From Caenispirillum salinarum AK4 (GTDB lineage: Bacteria; Pseudomonadota; Alphaproteobacteria; Rhodospirillales; Rhodospirillaceae), in the NCBI RefSeq assembly GCF_000315795.1, contig NZ_ANHY01000004.1:62001-126000 (forward strand): DNA of 64,000 nucleotides, in the 5' to 3' direction. This document shows positions 52,193 to 62,409 of the stretch, piece after piece; position 1 is the stretch's first letter; each line of letters opens with the position of its first letter. The position numbers and the translations under genes are program-made. The notes beneath the pieces were generated by a model. That model saw only the letters and a program-made list of their open reading frames with translations, had not been told where the DNA came from and searched no databases.

Positions 52193-53197
52193 GTGCCCAT
52201 CGTGCAGCACACCGCCAAGACCACCGAAGCCTCTTCCACCGCCGCCTCGCCGGACATCGCCTCGGCGCGCCGGGTCCTGGGGCTGGAGGCCGAGGGGCTG
52301 ACCGCCCTGGCGCAATCGCTGGGCGAGACCTTCCAGAAGGCGGTGGACGTGCTGGACGCCACCGAAGGGCGCATCATCGTCTCGGGCATGGGCAAGAGCG
52401 GCCACGTCGGCCGCAAGATCGCGGCGACCCTGGCGTCGACCGGCCGGCCGGCGCAGTTCGTCCATCCCGGCGAGGCGAGCCACGGCGACATGGGCATGAT
52501 CACCCGCGCCGACGCCGTCATCGCCCTGTCCAACTCGGGCGAGACGCCGGAACTGGCGGACCTGATCGGCTACACGCGGCGCTTCGACATTCCCCTGGTC
52601 GCCATGACCAGCCGCGAGACCTCCACCCTGGCGACCCAGGCCGACGCGGCGCTGGTGCTGCCGCGCGTGAACGAGGCCTGCCCGCTGGGCCTGGCCCCGA
52701 CCACGTCGACCACCATGATGCTGGCGCTGGGCGACGCGCTGTCGGTGTGCCTGCTGGAGCGCAAGGGCTTCACCGCCGCCGACTTCCAGATCTTCCATCC
52801 GGGCGGCCAGTTGGGCCGACGCCTGCTGACGGTGCGCGACCTGATGCACACCGGGGCGCGGCTGCCGCTGATCGCGCCCGACGCCCCCATGTCCGAGGCC
52901 ATCGTCGAGATGTCGGCCAAGTCGTTCGGCTGCGTCGGCGTGCTGGACGGCGACGGCCGGTTGGCGGGCATCGTCACCGACGGCGACCTGCGCCGCCACA
53001 TGAGCGACGCGCTGCTCGCCCAGCGGGTCGGCGACGTGATGACGCCTGGCCCCAAGACCATCCGGTCCAGCGCCCTTGCGGCCGAGGCGCTGCGCATCCT
53101 CAACACCATGGCGGTGACAAGCCTGTTCGTGCTGGAGGACGACAAGCCCGTCGGCCTCATCCACATCCACGATTGCCTGCGGGCGGGGGTGGCCTGA
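52193..53197 (+). CDS. kdsD: Arabinose 5-phosphate isomerase KdsD (KpsF/GutQ family)
   Basis: KdsD converts ribulose 5-phosphate to arabinose 5-phosphate, the precursor of Kdo in lipopolysaccharide. The 334-residue product has an SIS domain (about residues 40-180; IVSGMGKSGHVGRKIAATLA, 20 residues, and SNSGET) and two CBS domains (about 205-330). I give the GTG at 52193 with AGGTAGAGA upstream; the family starts vary, and a GTG three codons later is possible. lptC begins within the stop codon, so the genes are translationally linked. Confidence 0.93.
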   Translation: MPIVQHTAKTTEASSTAASPDIASARRVLGLEAEGLTALAQSLGETFQKAVDVLDATEGRIIVSGMGKSGHVGRKIAATLASTGRPAQFVHPGEASHGDMGMITRADAVIALSNSGETPELADLIGYTRRFDIPLVAMTSRETSTLATQADAALVLPRVNEACPLGLAPTTSTTMMLALGDALSVCLLERKGFTAADFQIFHPGGQLGRRLLTVRDLMHTGARLPLIAPDAPMSEAIVEMSAKSFGCVGVLDGDGRLAGIVTDGDLRRHMSDALLAQRVGDVMTPGPKTIRSSALAAEALRILNTMAVTSLFVLEDDKPVGLIHIHDCLRAGVA

Positions 53198-53877
53198 TGG
53201 CGCCGGCCGGGCACGACGGCCTGCGGGCCGCGCCCGAGGACCGGGCGCCGGCGGGCGCCGGGGGCCAGGGTCCGCGACGGCCGCGCGGCTACAGCGGGTT
53301 CGTCCGGCTGATGAAGATCTTTCTGCCGGCGGCGGCGCTGATCCTGATCGCGCTGGTGGTGGCCTGGCCGCAGATCCAGGTGGTGGAGGAAGAGGTGCGG
53401 GTGCGCTTCGCCGCGCTCAAGGCCTCGGCCGTCGACCAGATCGAGATGATAAACGCCCGCTACTTCGGCACCAACGAGGAAAACCGCCCCTACGCCGTCA
53501 CCGCCACCCGCGCGCTGGAGGTTTCCGAGGACGGCGACATCGTGGAGCTTGAGAATCCCAAGGCCGACATGAACATGGAGGGCGGCGCCTGGGTCATGCT
53601 CAACGGCGACAAGGGCTATTATTCCAAGAGCGGCGGCACGCTGCGCCTGAAGGGCAACGTCAACCTGTTCCACGACAAGGGCTACGAGTTCCACACCAGC
53701 GAGGCGCTGATCCACGTGGAACAGGGCGACGCAGAGGGCGACAAGCCGGTGCAGGGCGCCGGCTCCTTCGGTCACGTCACCGGCGAAGGCTTCGTGCTGA
53801 CCGACAAGGGCAAGCGCATCCGGGTGACCGGCAAGTCGCGGCTGATCCTGAACCAGGGGGCGAACGAGGCGCTGTGA
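53197..53877 (+). CDS. lptC: LPS export protein LptC
   Basis: LptC is the bitopic inner-membrane protein that hands LPS from the LptBFG transporter to LptA. The 226-residue product has a cytoplasmic N-terminus of about 35 residues, a membrane segment near 40-58 (MKIFLPAAALILIALVVAWP, 20 residues) and a periplasmic beta-jellyroll region with ENPKADMNMEGGAWVMLNGD (20 residues) and LRLKGNVNLFHDKGYEFHTS. The ATG overlaps the kdsD stop by one base (TGATG), and its own stop overlaps the lptA start by four bases. Confidence 0.9.
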   Translation: MAPAGHDGLRAAPEDRAPAGAGGQGPRRPRGYSGFVRLMKIFLPAAALILIALVVAWPQIQVVEEEVRVRFAALKASAVDQIEMINARYFGTNEENRPYAVTATRALEVSEDGDIVELENPKADMNMEGGAWVMLNGDKGYYSKSGGTLRLKGNVNLFHDKGYEFHTSEALIHVEQGDAEGDKPVQGAGSFGHVTGEGFVLTDKGKRIRVTGKSRLILNQGANEAL

Positions 53878-54851
53878 ACAAGGGTGCGATGATGGTGTGC
53901 CGCATGATGCTCTCCTTCCCGCTTCGCCGCCTTGCGGCGTCGGCCGCCCTGGCGGTGGCGCTGGGCGCCGGCGCCCTGGCGGCGGCCGGTGCCGCGCCGG
54001 CGGTGGCGCAGACCATCGACCTTGCCACCGGCGGCGACCCGAACGAACCGCAACCCATCGAGGTTCTGGCCGACAACGGCATCGAATGGGTGCAGGACGA
54101 AAAGCGCTTCATCGCACGCGGCAACGCCGTCGCCATCAAGGGCGACACGCAGGTCTTCGGCGACGTACTCACGGCCGACTACCGCGAGCGCCCCGAGGAA
54201 GAGGGCGGCGGCACCGAGATCTACAATCTCACGGCCGAGGGCAACGTCCGCATCGAGAGCCCTCAGGAAACCGCCACCGGCAACCGGGCGCGCTATGACG
54301 TGGACAACGCCGTGCTCTACCTGTGGGGCGCGCCGGCCAAGCTGGTCACGCCGACGGACGTGGTCACGGCCGACGATGAGATCCGATACTACGAGATAGA
54401 GAAAAAGGCGGTCGCCGAGGGCGACGCCGTCGCCGTGCGGGGCGACCGGCGCATCCGCGCCGACGTGCTGACGGCCTTCTTCGAGGACCCCGAGGCCGAG
54501 GGCGCGACAGCCGAAGCAGCGGCGCCGGCGCCGGCGCCCACGGACGGCGGCGACGGCACGGGCGACAGCCTGGCCGGCGACAGCGAATTGGACCGCATCT
54601 ACGGCGACGGGGCGGTGGTCATCACGACGCCCCAGGAGATCGCCGAGGGCGACAAAGGCAATTACAATGCCAAAACGGGTATCGCCGAGCTGGAAGGTTC
54701 GGTTAAAATCACCCGTGAGAAGAACGTGCTGACGGGCAATCGGGCAACCACGAACCTGAACACCGGGATCAGCACCATGCACAGCGGCTCCGCCGGCAAG
54801 GCGCGCGGGCTGCTGGTGCCCAACCGGGGCAGCGACCAGGGCGGAAGCTGA
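53874..54851 (+). CDS. lptA: LPS transport periplasmic protein LptA (long form)
   Basis: LptA forms the periplasmic bridge that carries LPS to the outer membrane. The 325-residue product has a signal peptide (about 1-45, ending AVAQ) and two OstA/LptA-like stretches separated by a low-complexity Ala/Pro/Gly/Asp insertion near residues 205-245. E. coli LptA has 185 residues, so this one is nearly twice as long. The start is GTG within the GTGA overlap with the lptC stop. Repeated 'GDxxxADxxxY' units (GDVLTADYRE; GNRARYDVDN) fit the jellyroll repeats. Confidence 0.88.
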   Translation: MNKGAMMVCRMMLSFPLRRLAASAALAVALGAGALAAAGAAPAVAQTIDLATGGDPNEPQPIEVLADNGIEWVQDEKRFIARGNAVAIKGDTQVFGDVLTADYRERPEEEGGGTEIYNLTAEGNVRIESPQETATGNRARYDVDNAVLYLWGAPAKLVTPTDVVTADDEIRYYEIEKKAVAEGDAVAVRGDRRIRADVLTAFFEDPEAEGATAEAAAPAPAPTDGGDGTGDSLAGDSELDRIYGDGAVVITTPQEIAEGDKGNYNAKTGIAELEGSVKITREKNVLTGNRATTNLNTGISTMHSGSAGKARGLLVPNRGSDQGGS

Positions 54852-54935
54852 CGCCGGCGCATCGTGTGGGGTGCGCCGCTGCGGGCCTGCGCGGCACCCG
54901 GCGGGCCCATCGGGGATGAGAGGAAAGGCGTGACC

Positions 54936-55748
54936 ATGGCGCTTCGACCCGTTCAGTCGACACCTGACGCGGCCGCCGAGGCCGGGCCGGCGTCGCGGGA
55001 CCCGGACCTGCGGGTTCTGCCGGGCGCCGCCGGACTGGCGGTGGAGGCCATCGGCAAGTCCTACAAGGGGCGGCCGGTGCTGCGCGACGTGTCGCTGGGC
55101 GTCCAGCGCGGCGAGGCGGTGGGCCTGCTGGGCCCCAACGGCGCCGGCAAGACCACCTGCTTTTACTGCGTCACGGGCCTGATCACGCCGGACACCGGCC
55201 TGATCGCCCTGGACGGCACCGACGTCACCCGGCTGCCCATGTACCGCCGCGCCCGCCAGGGCATCGGCTACCTGCCGCAGGAGGCCAGCATCTTCCGCGG
55301 CATGACGGTGGAGCAGAACCTGCGCGCCGTGCTGGAAGTCGCCACCGACGACGAGGAGGAGCGCGAGCACCGCATGGAGAGCCTGCTGGCGGAGTTCTCG
55401 GTCACCCACCTGCGCCGCGCCTCGGCCCTGTCGCTGTCGGGCGGCGAGCGCCGCCGCGTGGAGATCGCCCGAACGCTCGCGACCAACCCGCACTTCGTGC
55501 TGCTGGACGAACCGCTGGCGGGCATCGACCCCATCGCGGTGGGCGAAATCCGCGACCTGGTGGCGCACCTGAAAAACCGCGGAATCGGGGTTCTGATCAC
55601 CGACCACAACGTCCGTGAAACGCTGGACATCATCGACCGCGCCTACATCCTGCATGAAGGCCAGGTGATGATGGAAGGCACGCCCGACGACATCGTGGCG
55701 CACGAAGGTGTGCGCCGGGTGTACCTGGGCGACCGGTTCAGTCTCTAG
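54936..55748 (+). CDS. lptB: LPS export ABC transporter ATP-binding protein LptB
   Basis: LptB is the ATPase that drives LPS extraction by LptFG. The 270-residue product has Walker A GPNGAGKT (66-73), the signature LSGGERRRVEIA, Walker B FVLLDEPLAGID and an H-loop TDHNVRETLDI. The N-terminus has about 35 extra residues compared with E. coli. AGGAAAGG lies upstream of the ATG at 54936; a GTG two codons earlier is possible. It is 84 bases after lptA and 22 bases before rpoN. lptF and lptG are not in the window, as is usual. Confidence 0.95.
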   Translation: MALRPVQSTPDAAAEAGPASRDPDLRVLPGAAGLAVEAIGKSYKGRPVLRDVSLGVQRGEAVGLLGPNGAGKTTCFYCVTGLITPDTGLIALDGTDVTRLPMYRRARQGIGYLPQEASIFRGMTVEQNLRAVLEVATDDEEEREHRMESLLAEFSVTHLRRASALSLSGGERRRVEIARTLATNPHFVLLDEPLAGIDPIAVGEIRDLVAHLKNRGIGVLITDHNVRETLDIIDRAYILHEGQVMMEGTPDDIVAHEGVRRVYLGDRFSL

Positions 55749-55770
55749 GTCCCGGAACGCCGGCCGCATC

Positions 55771-57309
55771 ATGTCTCTCGCGCCCAGCCTCCACCTTCGG
55801 CAGACCCAGTCCCTGGTGATGACGCCGCAACTGCAGCAGGCGATCAAGCTGCTGCAGTTGTCCAACGTGGAGCTGACCACCTACGTGGAGCAGGAGCTGG
55901 AGCGCAACCCCCTTCTGGAGCGGGCCGAAGCGCGCGACCGGGCCGCCGATGCCGAGCGCTACGACGACCGCCGCGACGCCGGCGAAGGCCTGCTGGTGGA
56001 CGCCCGCGAAGGCGGGGCCACGGGCGAGGCGCCGCTGGACGTGGAGGTGGATAATTCCGCCGATTACCAGGAGTACGACGCCGACGCGGGCGGCGGCGCG
56101 GACGCGGGCGCGGGCGGCGCCGATCCGGGCCTGAGCGACTGGTCCGCCGTCGGAGCGGGCGGCCGGCGCGACTTCATGGACGACGACGGCGGCTTCGAGA
56201 ACACGCTCGCCGGCACCACGACTCTGCGCGACCATCTGGTCGATCAGTTGACGGTCGACGTCCCGCCCGGCCCCGAGCGGCTGATCGGCCAGGCGCTCAT
56301 CGACAGCCTGGACGAGGCGGGATACCTGGCGACCCCGGTGGCGGAGGTGGCCGAGGCCCTGGGCGCGCCGGTGGACCGTGTGGACGCCGTGCTGGCGCGC
56401 CTGCAGCGTTTCGACCCGCCCGGCGTGTTCGCCCGCGACCTGGCGGAATGCCTGGCCATCCAGTTGCGCGAGAAGGACCGCCTGGACCCCTGCATGGAGG
56501 CCCTGCTGGCACGGCTCGACCTGCTGGCCAAGCGCGACATGACGCAGCTGATGAAGGTGTGCGGCGCCGACCACGAGGACCTGGTGGAGATGATCGCCGA
56601 CATCCGAAGCTGCGATCCGCGCCCGGCCTCGCGGTTTGCCGATGTGCCGGCCCAGCCGGTCATCCCCGACGTCATCATGCGCGCCGCCCCCGACGGCGGC
56701 TGGCTGGTTGAGCTGAACAGCGAGGCCCTGCCCCGCGTGCTGGTCAACCGCCGCTATTTCGCCACCGTGTCGAAGGCCGCGCGCGGCAAGGAGGAAAAGG
56801 GCTACCTGGCGGAAAGCTTCCAGACCGCCAACTGGCTGGTCAAGGCGCTGGACCAGCGGGCCAACACCATCCTGAAGGTGGCGACGGAAATCGTGCGCCA
56901 GCAGGACGCCTTCTTCGTGCGCGGCGTCGCGGGGCTGCGGCCGCTGATCCTGCGCGACATCGCGACGGCCATCGACATGCACGAAAGCACCGTCAGCCGG
57001 GTGACATCCAACAAGTACATCGCCACCCCGCGCGGCATCTTCGAGTTGAAGTACTTCTTCACCCAGGCGATCGGCGGCTCGGATGGCGCCGAGGCCCATT
57101 CGGCGGAGGCGGTGCGTCACCGGATTCGTGCGCTGATCGACGCCGAAGATCCCAAAGCCATTCTTTCGGATGACACCATCGTCGATCTTTTGAAGAAGGA
57201 AGGGATCGACATCGCCCGCCGAACCGTTGCCAAGTATCGTGAGGCGATGCGGATTCCATCCTCGGTTCAGCGGAGGCGCGAAAAGAAGATGAAATTATCA
57301 CAGGCCTGA
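55771..57309 (+). CDS. rpoN: RNA polymerase sigma-54 factor
   Basis: RpoN directs transcription from -24/-12 promoters and needs an AAA+ activator. The 512-residue protein has the N-terminal activator-interacting region (LRQTQSLVMTPQLQQAIKLL, 20 residues), an acidic low-complexity linker (about residues 55-140), the core-binding region, and the C-terminal DNA-binding part with the helix-turn-helix (HESTVSRVTSNKYIATPRG) and RpoN box ARRTVAKYRE. MSLAPSLHLRQTQ is the usual beginning. A sigma-54 activator is encoded at 60309. The usual downstream gene hpf/raiA is missing. Confidence 0.97.
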   Translation: MSLAPSLHLRQTQSLVMTPQLQQAIKLLQLSNVELTTYVEQELERNPLLERAEARDRAADAERYDDRRDAGEGLLVDAREGGATGEAPLDVEVDNSADYQEYDADAGGGADAGAGGADPGLSDWSAVGAGGRRDFMDDDGGFENTLAGTTTLRDHLVDQLTVDVPPGPERLIGQALIDSLDEAGYLATPVAEVAEALGAPVDRVDAVLARLQRFDPPGVFARDLAECLAIQLREKDRLDPCMEALLARLDLLAKRDMTQLMKVCGADHEDLVEMIADIRSCDPRPASRFADVPAQPVIPDVIMRAAPDGGWLVELNSEALPRVLVNRRYFATVSKAARGKEEKGYLAESFQTANWLVKALDQRANTILKVATEIVRQQDAFFVRGVAGLRPLILRDIATAIDMHESTVSRVTSNKYIATPRGIFELKYFFTQAIGGSDGAEAHSAEAVRHRIRALIDAEDPKAILSDDTIVDLLKKEGIDIARRTVAKYREAMRIPSSVQRRREKKMKLSQA

Positions 57310-57591
57310 CCCTGGCGAATTTGCATACATCTTTCGCCAAAGCCCGCATTGTTCGGCTTGACTTCGGTTCTGCGACGGCCTACCTTCCGCCGCCTTGAGA
57401 ACAAGGCCGCGCAGACCCGGAACGATACCGACTGTCGCGGCACGCTCACCACCGGGAAACAAGACGTCCGGCGGTGCTAGGAACCACCCGGCCGGGACCC
57501 CGCTTGCTCACAAGGTCGCGAGACGGCTTGCAAGGCGGCCCCCGGACCCGATGTCTTACTTTTGAAACAGCACTCTGGACGAGGGACCGGC

Positions 57592-58056
57592 ATGGAGATC
57601 TCTGATCTGCTCAGCCCCGAAGCCGTCATTCCCAACCTGAAGGCGACGAGCAAGAAGCAGGCGCTCCAGGAGATCGCGAAGCACGCCGCGCAACTCAACG
57701 GCCTGCACGAACGCGCCATCTTCGACTGCCTGCTGGAGCGCGAGCGTCTGGGAACGACCGGCGTGGGCAACGGCATCGCCATCCCGCACGGCAAGCTGTC
57801 CCAGCTCGACAAGCTGCACGGCGTGTTCGCGCGCCTGGACCGCCCCATCGACTTCGACAGCATCGACGAGCAGCCCGTCGACCTGTTGTTCCTGCTTCTG
57901 GCGCCGGAAACCGCCGGGGCGGACCACCTGAAGGCCCTGGCCCGCATCTCGCGCCTGCTGCGCGACCGTGGTGTCTGCGAGAAGCTGCGCGGCACCGACA
58001 CGGCCGAGGGGCTTTACGCCCTGCTGACCCAGCACGAGACCACCGCGGCGGCCTGA
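57592..58056 (+). CDS. ptsN: Nitrogen-related PTS EIIA protein PtsN
   Basis: PtsN is the EIIA(Ntr) phospho-acceptor of the regulatory nitrogen PTS, which affects potassium uptake and nitrogen control. The 154-residue product has the phosphorylated histidine His66 in GNGIAIPHGKL. It follows rpoN by 282 bases, as in many proteobacteria, but without the hpf gene between them. EI(Ntr) (ptsP) and NPr are not in the window. A GAGGGA sequence stands 7 bases before the ATG. Confidence 0.95.
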   Translation: MEISDLLSPEAVIPNLKATSKKQALQEIAKHAAQLNGLHERAIFDCLLERERLGTTGVGNGIAIPHGKLSQLDKLHGVFARLDRPIDFDSIDEQPVDLLFLLLAPETAGADHLKALARISRLLRDRGVCEKLRGTDTAEGLYALLTQHETTAAA

Positions 58057-58114
58057 TCCCCGGCCCAGGACGCGCGCCGACGCCGCACCAGACGACGCCC
58101 GATCCGGCGGCGGC

Positions 58115-60130
58115 CTAGCGGTCGCTGCCGGTTTTCCGTGGCGCCGGCGCGGTCTCGGCGCCGGCGGCCTTGGCGGCCGCGCCGTCCTCTGCCTGTTTGG
58201 CCTCGCCGTCTTCCTGCTCCAGGTCCTCGGGCGTCGGTTCGCCGGTGGCTTCCGGGTCGCCGGCGGCGGCGGCCTTCTCCTCCTCGGTCAGGCGGCGGCC
58301 GGAGCCCGCCTCCCGCGCCGGATCGCTGTCGGGCCCGCCGGGCGCCAGCCCCAGGACGGAGCCCTCGGCGTCCGTCGGCTGGATGCGGCGGCGCGGCAGG
58401 TAGCGGCCGTTCTCCAGCCCCTGCAGATAGGCCATCAGGTCCTCGCGCACCTCGGCGTGCAGGTACCACGCCGTCAGCGGATCGCGGGCCGAGACCAGGG
58501 CGCGCACCTCCATGGCCTCGTCGCTGACATTGGTGACGTACAGCGCCGGCGGCGAGGACCGGTCCCAGTCCTTCTTGCTCTCCAGAATTTCGCCCAGCTT
58601 CTTCCGCAGCTTGTCCACCGGCAGGCGGTAGTCGGCGTAGAGATAGATGGGCATGATCATCTGCGGCGCCGTCTTGGACCAGTTCTCCACCGGCTTGGAC
58701 AGGAAGTAGGTGTGCGGGATGACCACCCGCCGTTTGTCCCAGGTGCGGATGGTGACGTAGGTGTAGGTGATTTCCTCCACCCATCCCCAGTCGCCTTCGA
58801 ACACCACGTTGTCGCCGATGCGCACGGGCTCGGTCACCGCGATCTGGATGCCCGACAGAATGTTCGACAGCACCGACTGCGCCGCGATGCCGAGGATGAT
58901 CGAAAACGCCCCGGCCGAGAACAGGAACGACAGCCCCACCGTGGCGCTGCCCTCGTAGTAGCTCAACCCCATGCCGACGCCGGCGATGATGACGATGAAG
59001 ACGGCGATGCGCTTGCCGACGCTGATCTGTGTCAGGCGGCGGCGGGCCTCGGGGTCGTCCTCGCTCTCGCTGCGGGACAGGAAGGGCGTGCCGAACTTGT
59101 CGGCGAAATGCACCACCAGCCGGATCGCCAGCCATGTCCCGGCCAGGACGACAAGCGCCAGCGTCACCTCGTCGATGACGCGCAGGATCGGCCCGGTCAG
59201 GCTGAGCAGCGAGCCGATCAGCCCCTTGAAGACCAGCAGCGACACCAGAAGGATCAGCGGGGTGGAGATGTGGCGCGTCAGTCCCTCGGTCCAGGCGGCG
59301 TCCGACGGTCGCCACCAGAACTGGCTGAGCACCGTGCGCACCAGCCAGCCCAGCAGGATGCAGGCCGTGGCGAAGACGATCAGCGCCGCCCACTCCCACA
59401 CCGGCACGTCGATGAACATGTTGTCGGTCAGCACGCGGGGCATCTGCCGCTGCAGGATACCGGGGCCGTGCTCGGCGTAGAGGCCGGGCACCGCCTCGAC
59501 GGTGGATGCGGGAAAGACCCACACCGGCTCGGCCCCCGACGGCTTCACCCGCTCCAGCTGCAGGGATACCGGCCGGCTGTCGAGCATCAGCTCCGCCACT
59601 TCGATATAGCGGCGGGGTTCGGGCGCGCTGGAGGGGGTGTTCGCGTTGCCGGTACCGGTGCGGGCGCCGTCGCGGCGGTCGGGAATGTCGCGCCACTCGA
59701 TCCCCACCTTGCGGTCCAGCAGGTAGTGAAGCTGGCGCGCCAGCACCGGCCCGCGGCCCGCCTGCCGGTCCTCGCGCAGGAAACCCAGGTCCAGGGCGTT
59801 GGCGGCGCGCACGTAGTCGCGGCCTTCGGCCGCATCCATGAAGTTGGCCAGCGCCGCGCGCGGCGTCGCCAGGGTCAGGGGCGTCTCGGGCTCGGGCAGG
59901 CCGGGATTCAGGGTGTCCATCGGGCGCCACAGCTTGCGGGCGGCGCTGGAGCGTTCGTCGCTGTCTTCCTCGGCCGGCGGCGTGCCGTCGCCGCCCCGCG
60001 CGCCGTCGGCGGCCGCGGCCGGGCCTGGCACGGCACCGCCGCCCTGGGCCTGGGCGGAGACGGCAAGACAGGCTGCCAGAAGGGCGGCAAGCAGGACGGC
60101 GGCGAGGCGGCGGAGTAGGGTCGCGGGCAT
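58115..60130 (-). CDS. MscS-family mechanosensitive ion channel with long periplasmic domain
   Basis: The 671-residue product has a signal peptide (about residues 1-30), a periplasmic region of about 200 residues, four to five membrane segments (about 255-430), an MscS core (pore helix with GLSFLFSAGAFSIILGIAAQ, 20 residues, then SVLSNILSGIQIAVTEPVRI, 20 residues, and GDWGWVEEITYTYVTIRTWD) and an acidic, low-complexity C-terminal tail (about 590-671). MscS channels release solutes on hypo-osmotic shock. The start at 60130 is set by the signal peptide; the upstream frame lies in the leader of the divergent regulator gene. Confidence 0.9.
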   Translation of the reverse strand: MPATLLRRLAAVLLAALLAACLAVSAQAQGGGAVPGPAAAADGARGGDGTPPAEEDSDERSSAARKLWRPMDTLNPGLPEPETPLTLATPRAALANFMDAAEGRDYVRAANALDLGFLREDRQAGRGPVLARQLHYLLDRKVGIEWRDIPDRRDGARTGTGNANTPSSAPEPRRYIEVAELMLDSRPVSLQLERVKPSGAEPVWVFPASTVEAVPGLYAEHGPGILQRQMPRVLTDNMFIDVPVWEWAALIVFATACILLGWLVRTVLSQFWWRPSDAAWTEGLTRHISTPLILLVSLLVFKGLIGSLLSLTGPILRVIDEVTLALVVLAGTWLAIRLVVHFADKFGTPFLSRSESEDDPEARRRLTQISVGKRIAVFIVIIAGVGMGLSYYEGSATVGLSFLFSAGAFSIILGIAAQSVLSNILSGIQIAVTEPVRIGDNVVFEGDWGWVEEITYTYVTIRTWDKRRVVIPHTYFLSKPVENWSKTAPQMIMPIYLYADYRLPVDKLRKKLGEILESKKDWDRSSPPALYVTNVSDEAMEVRALVSARDPLTAWYLHAEVREDLMAYLQGLENGRYLPRRRIQPTDAEGSVLGLAPGGPDSDPAREAGSGRRLTEEEKAAAAGDPEATGEPTPEDLEQEDGEAKQAEDGAAAKAAGAETAPAPRKTGSDR

Positions 60131-60308
60131 GCGGCTCTGCGGGGGTCCGGACGGTGGATCGGCTTTTCGATGCCTTTTGAACGCCCGGACGGTGCGCCCC
60201 GTTTTGCGCGATGCTTGACACGAAAGCCTTAGGGCGGCTTCGATAGGCAGGGGCGGAAACAAAAATCCCGCCGCCACGGTTCGTTTGGGTCGCAGGGGGA
60301 AGCGGCAT

Positions 60309-61796
<1,488 letters not shown>

Positions 61797-61807
61797 ACAT
61801 GCGAACC

Positions 61808-61823
61808 CTGTCCGGTTGGACAG
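61808..61823 (+). terminator. Weak terminator-like hairpin after the sigma-54 regulator
   Basis: CTGTCC (61808-61813) pairs with GGACAG (61818-61823) over GGTT, 12 bases after the stop codon. CGTTCGTTC follows, with no real T-tract, so termination here would be weak. Confidence 0.3.
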
Positions 61824-62035
61824 CGTTCGTTCACAAACCCGTCCAAGGGCCTGGAAAGCCTCACCTTTGGGTGTGCCGGGTCACCGCATGGACACTTGTC
61901 GGACGCGTTTCCGACGCCTAACTTTAACAGTACCGCGATGGAAAACGGGCGGACGATCCGGGTACATCTCCGGGATCGACTCTGCGCAAGCCCGTCGCGG
62001 CCAGTACCGAAAAACAACAACGAAGGATAACGATA

Positions 62036-62209
62036 ATGCACATGATGGAACATCGGAGCGCTGACGTTCGCCACTCCCACGCCGTCGCCCGCGAAGCGGC
62101 CGTCGCCGCGCGTGCCAACGCCCGCCCCGAGCCGGGCAAGGGCATGAGCACCGGCACGTCCCTGTCGCCTGAAGACATCCGCCGCATCGTGGCGGACATG
62201 GTGGGCTGA
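62036..62209 (+). CDS. Small protein, 57 residues, unknown function
   Basis: This ORF runs from the ATG at 62036 to TGA at 62207-62209. The product starts MHMMEHRSADVRHSHAVARE (20 residues), has a helical, Ala/Arg-rich middle (AAVAARANARPEPGKG) and ends LSPEDIRRIVADMVG, which looks like an amphipathic helix. AAGG (62023-62026) lies 9 bases before the ATG within an AT-rich leader, and third codon positions are mostly G or C, as in real genes here. No family is recognised. It is alone between the sigma-54 regulator and the oxygenase gene, with hairpins after its stop. Confidence 0.6.
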   Translation: MHMMEHRSADVRHSHAVAREAAVAARANARPEPGKGMSTGTSLSPEDIRRIVADMVG

Positions 62210-62302
62210 CGCAGCCCTCTCGCCCCGCCGGCGGCCGTCCTTCCCGGACGCGGCCGCCCGATGCGGGGCGGGCCCCATCTTCGAAACCCGAGTTTTCCGG
62301 AC

Positions 62303-62326
62303 CGGCCGCTCCCCAGGAGGCGGCCG
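62303..62326 (+). terminator. Terminator-like hairpin upstream of the oxygenase gene
   Basis: CGGCCGC (62303-62309) pairs with GCGGCCG (62320-62326) over a 10-base loop; TTGTCGTTTCC follows. A bulged GC-rich hairpin (about 62226-62262) stands nearer the 57-codon ORF. Either could end that transcript. Confidence 0.45.
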
Positions 62327-62409
62327 TTGTCGTTTCCGGACTCGCAATTCCTGCGATTCCTGCTACATCCCGTCTTCCGCATCAACGCCTGACAGGAAAG
62401 GGAGGCGCG

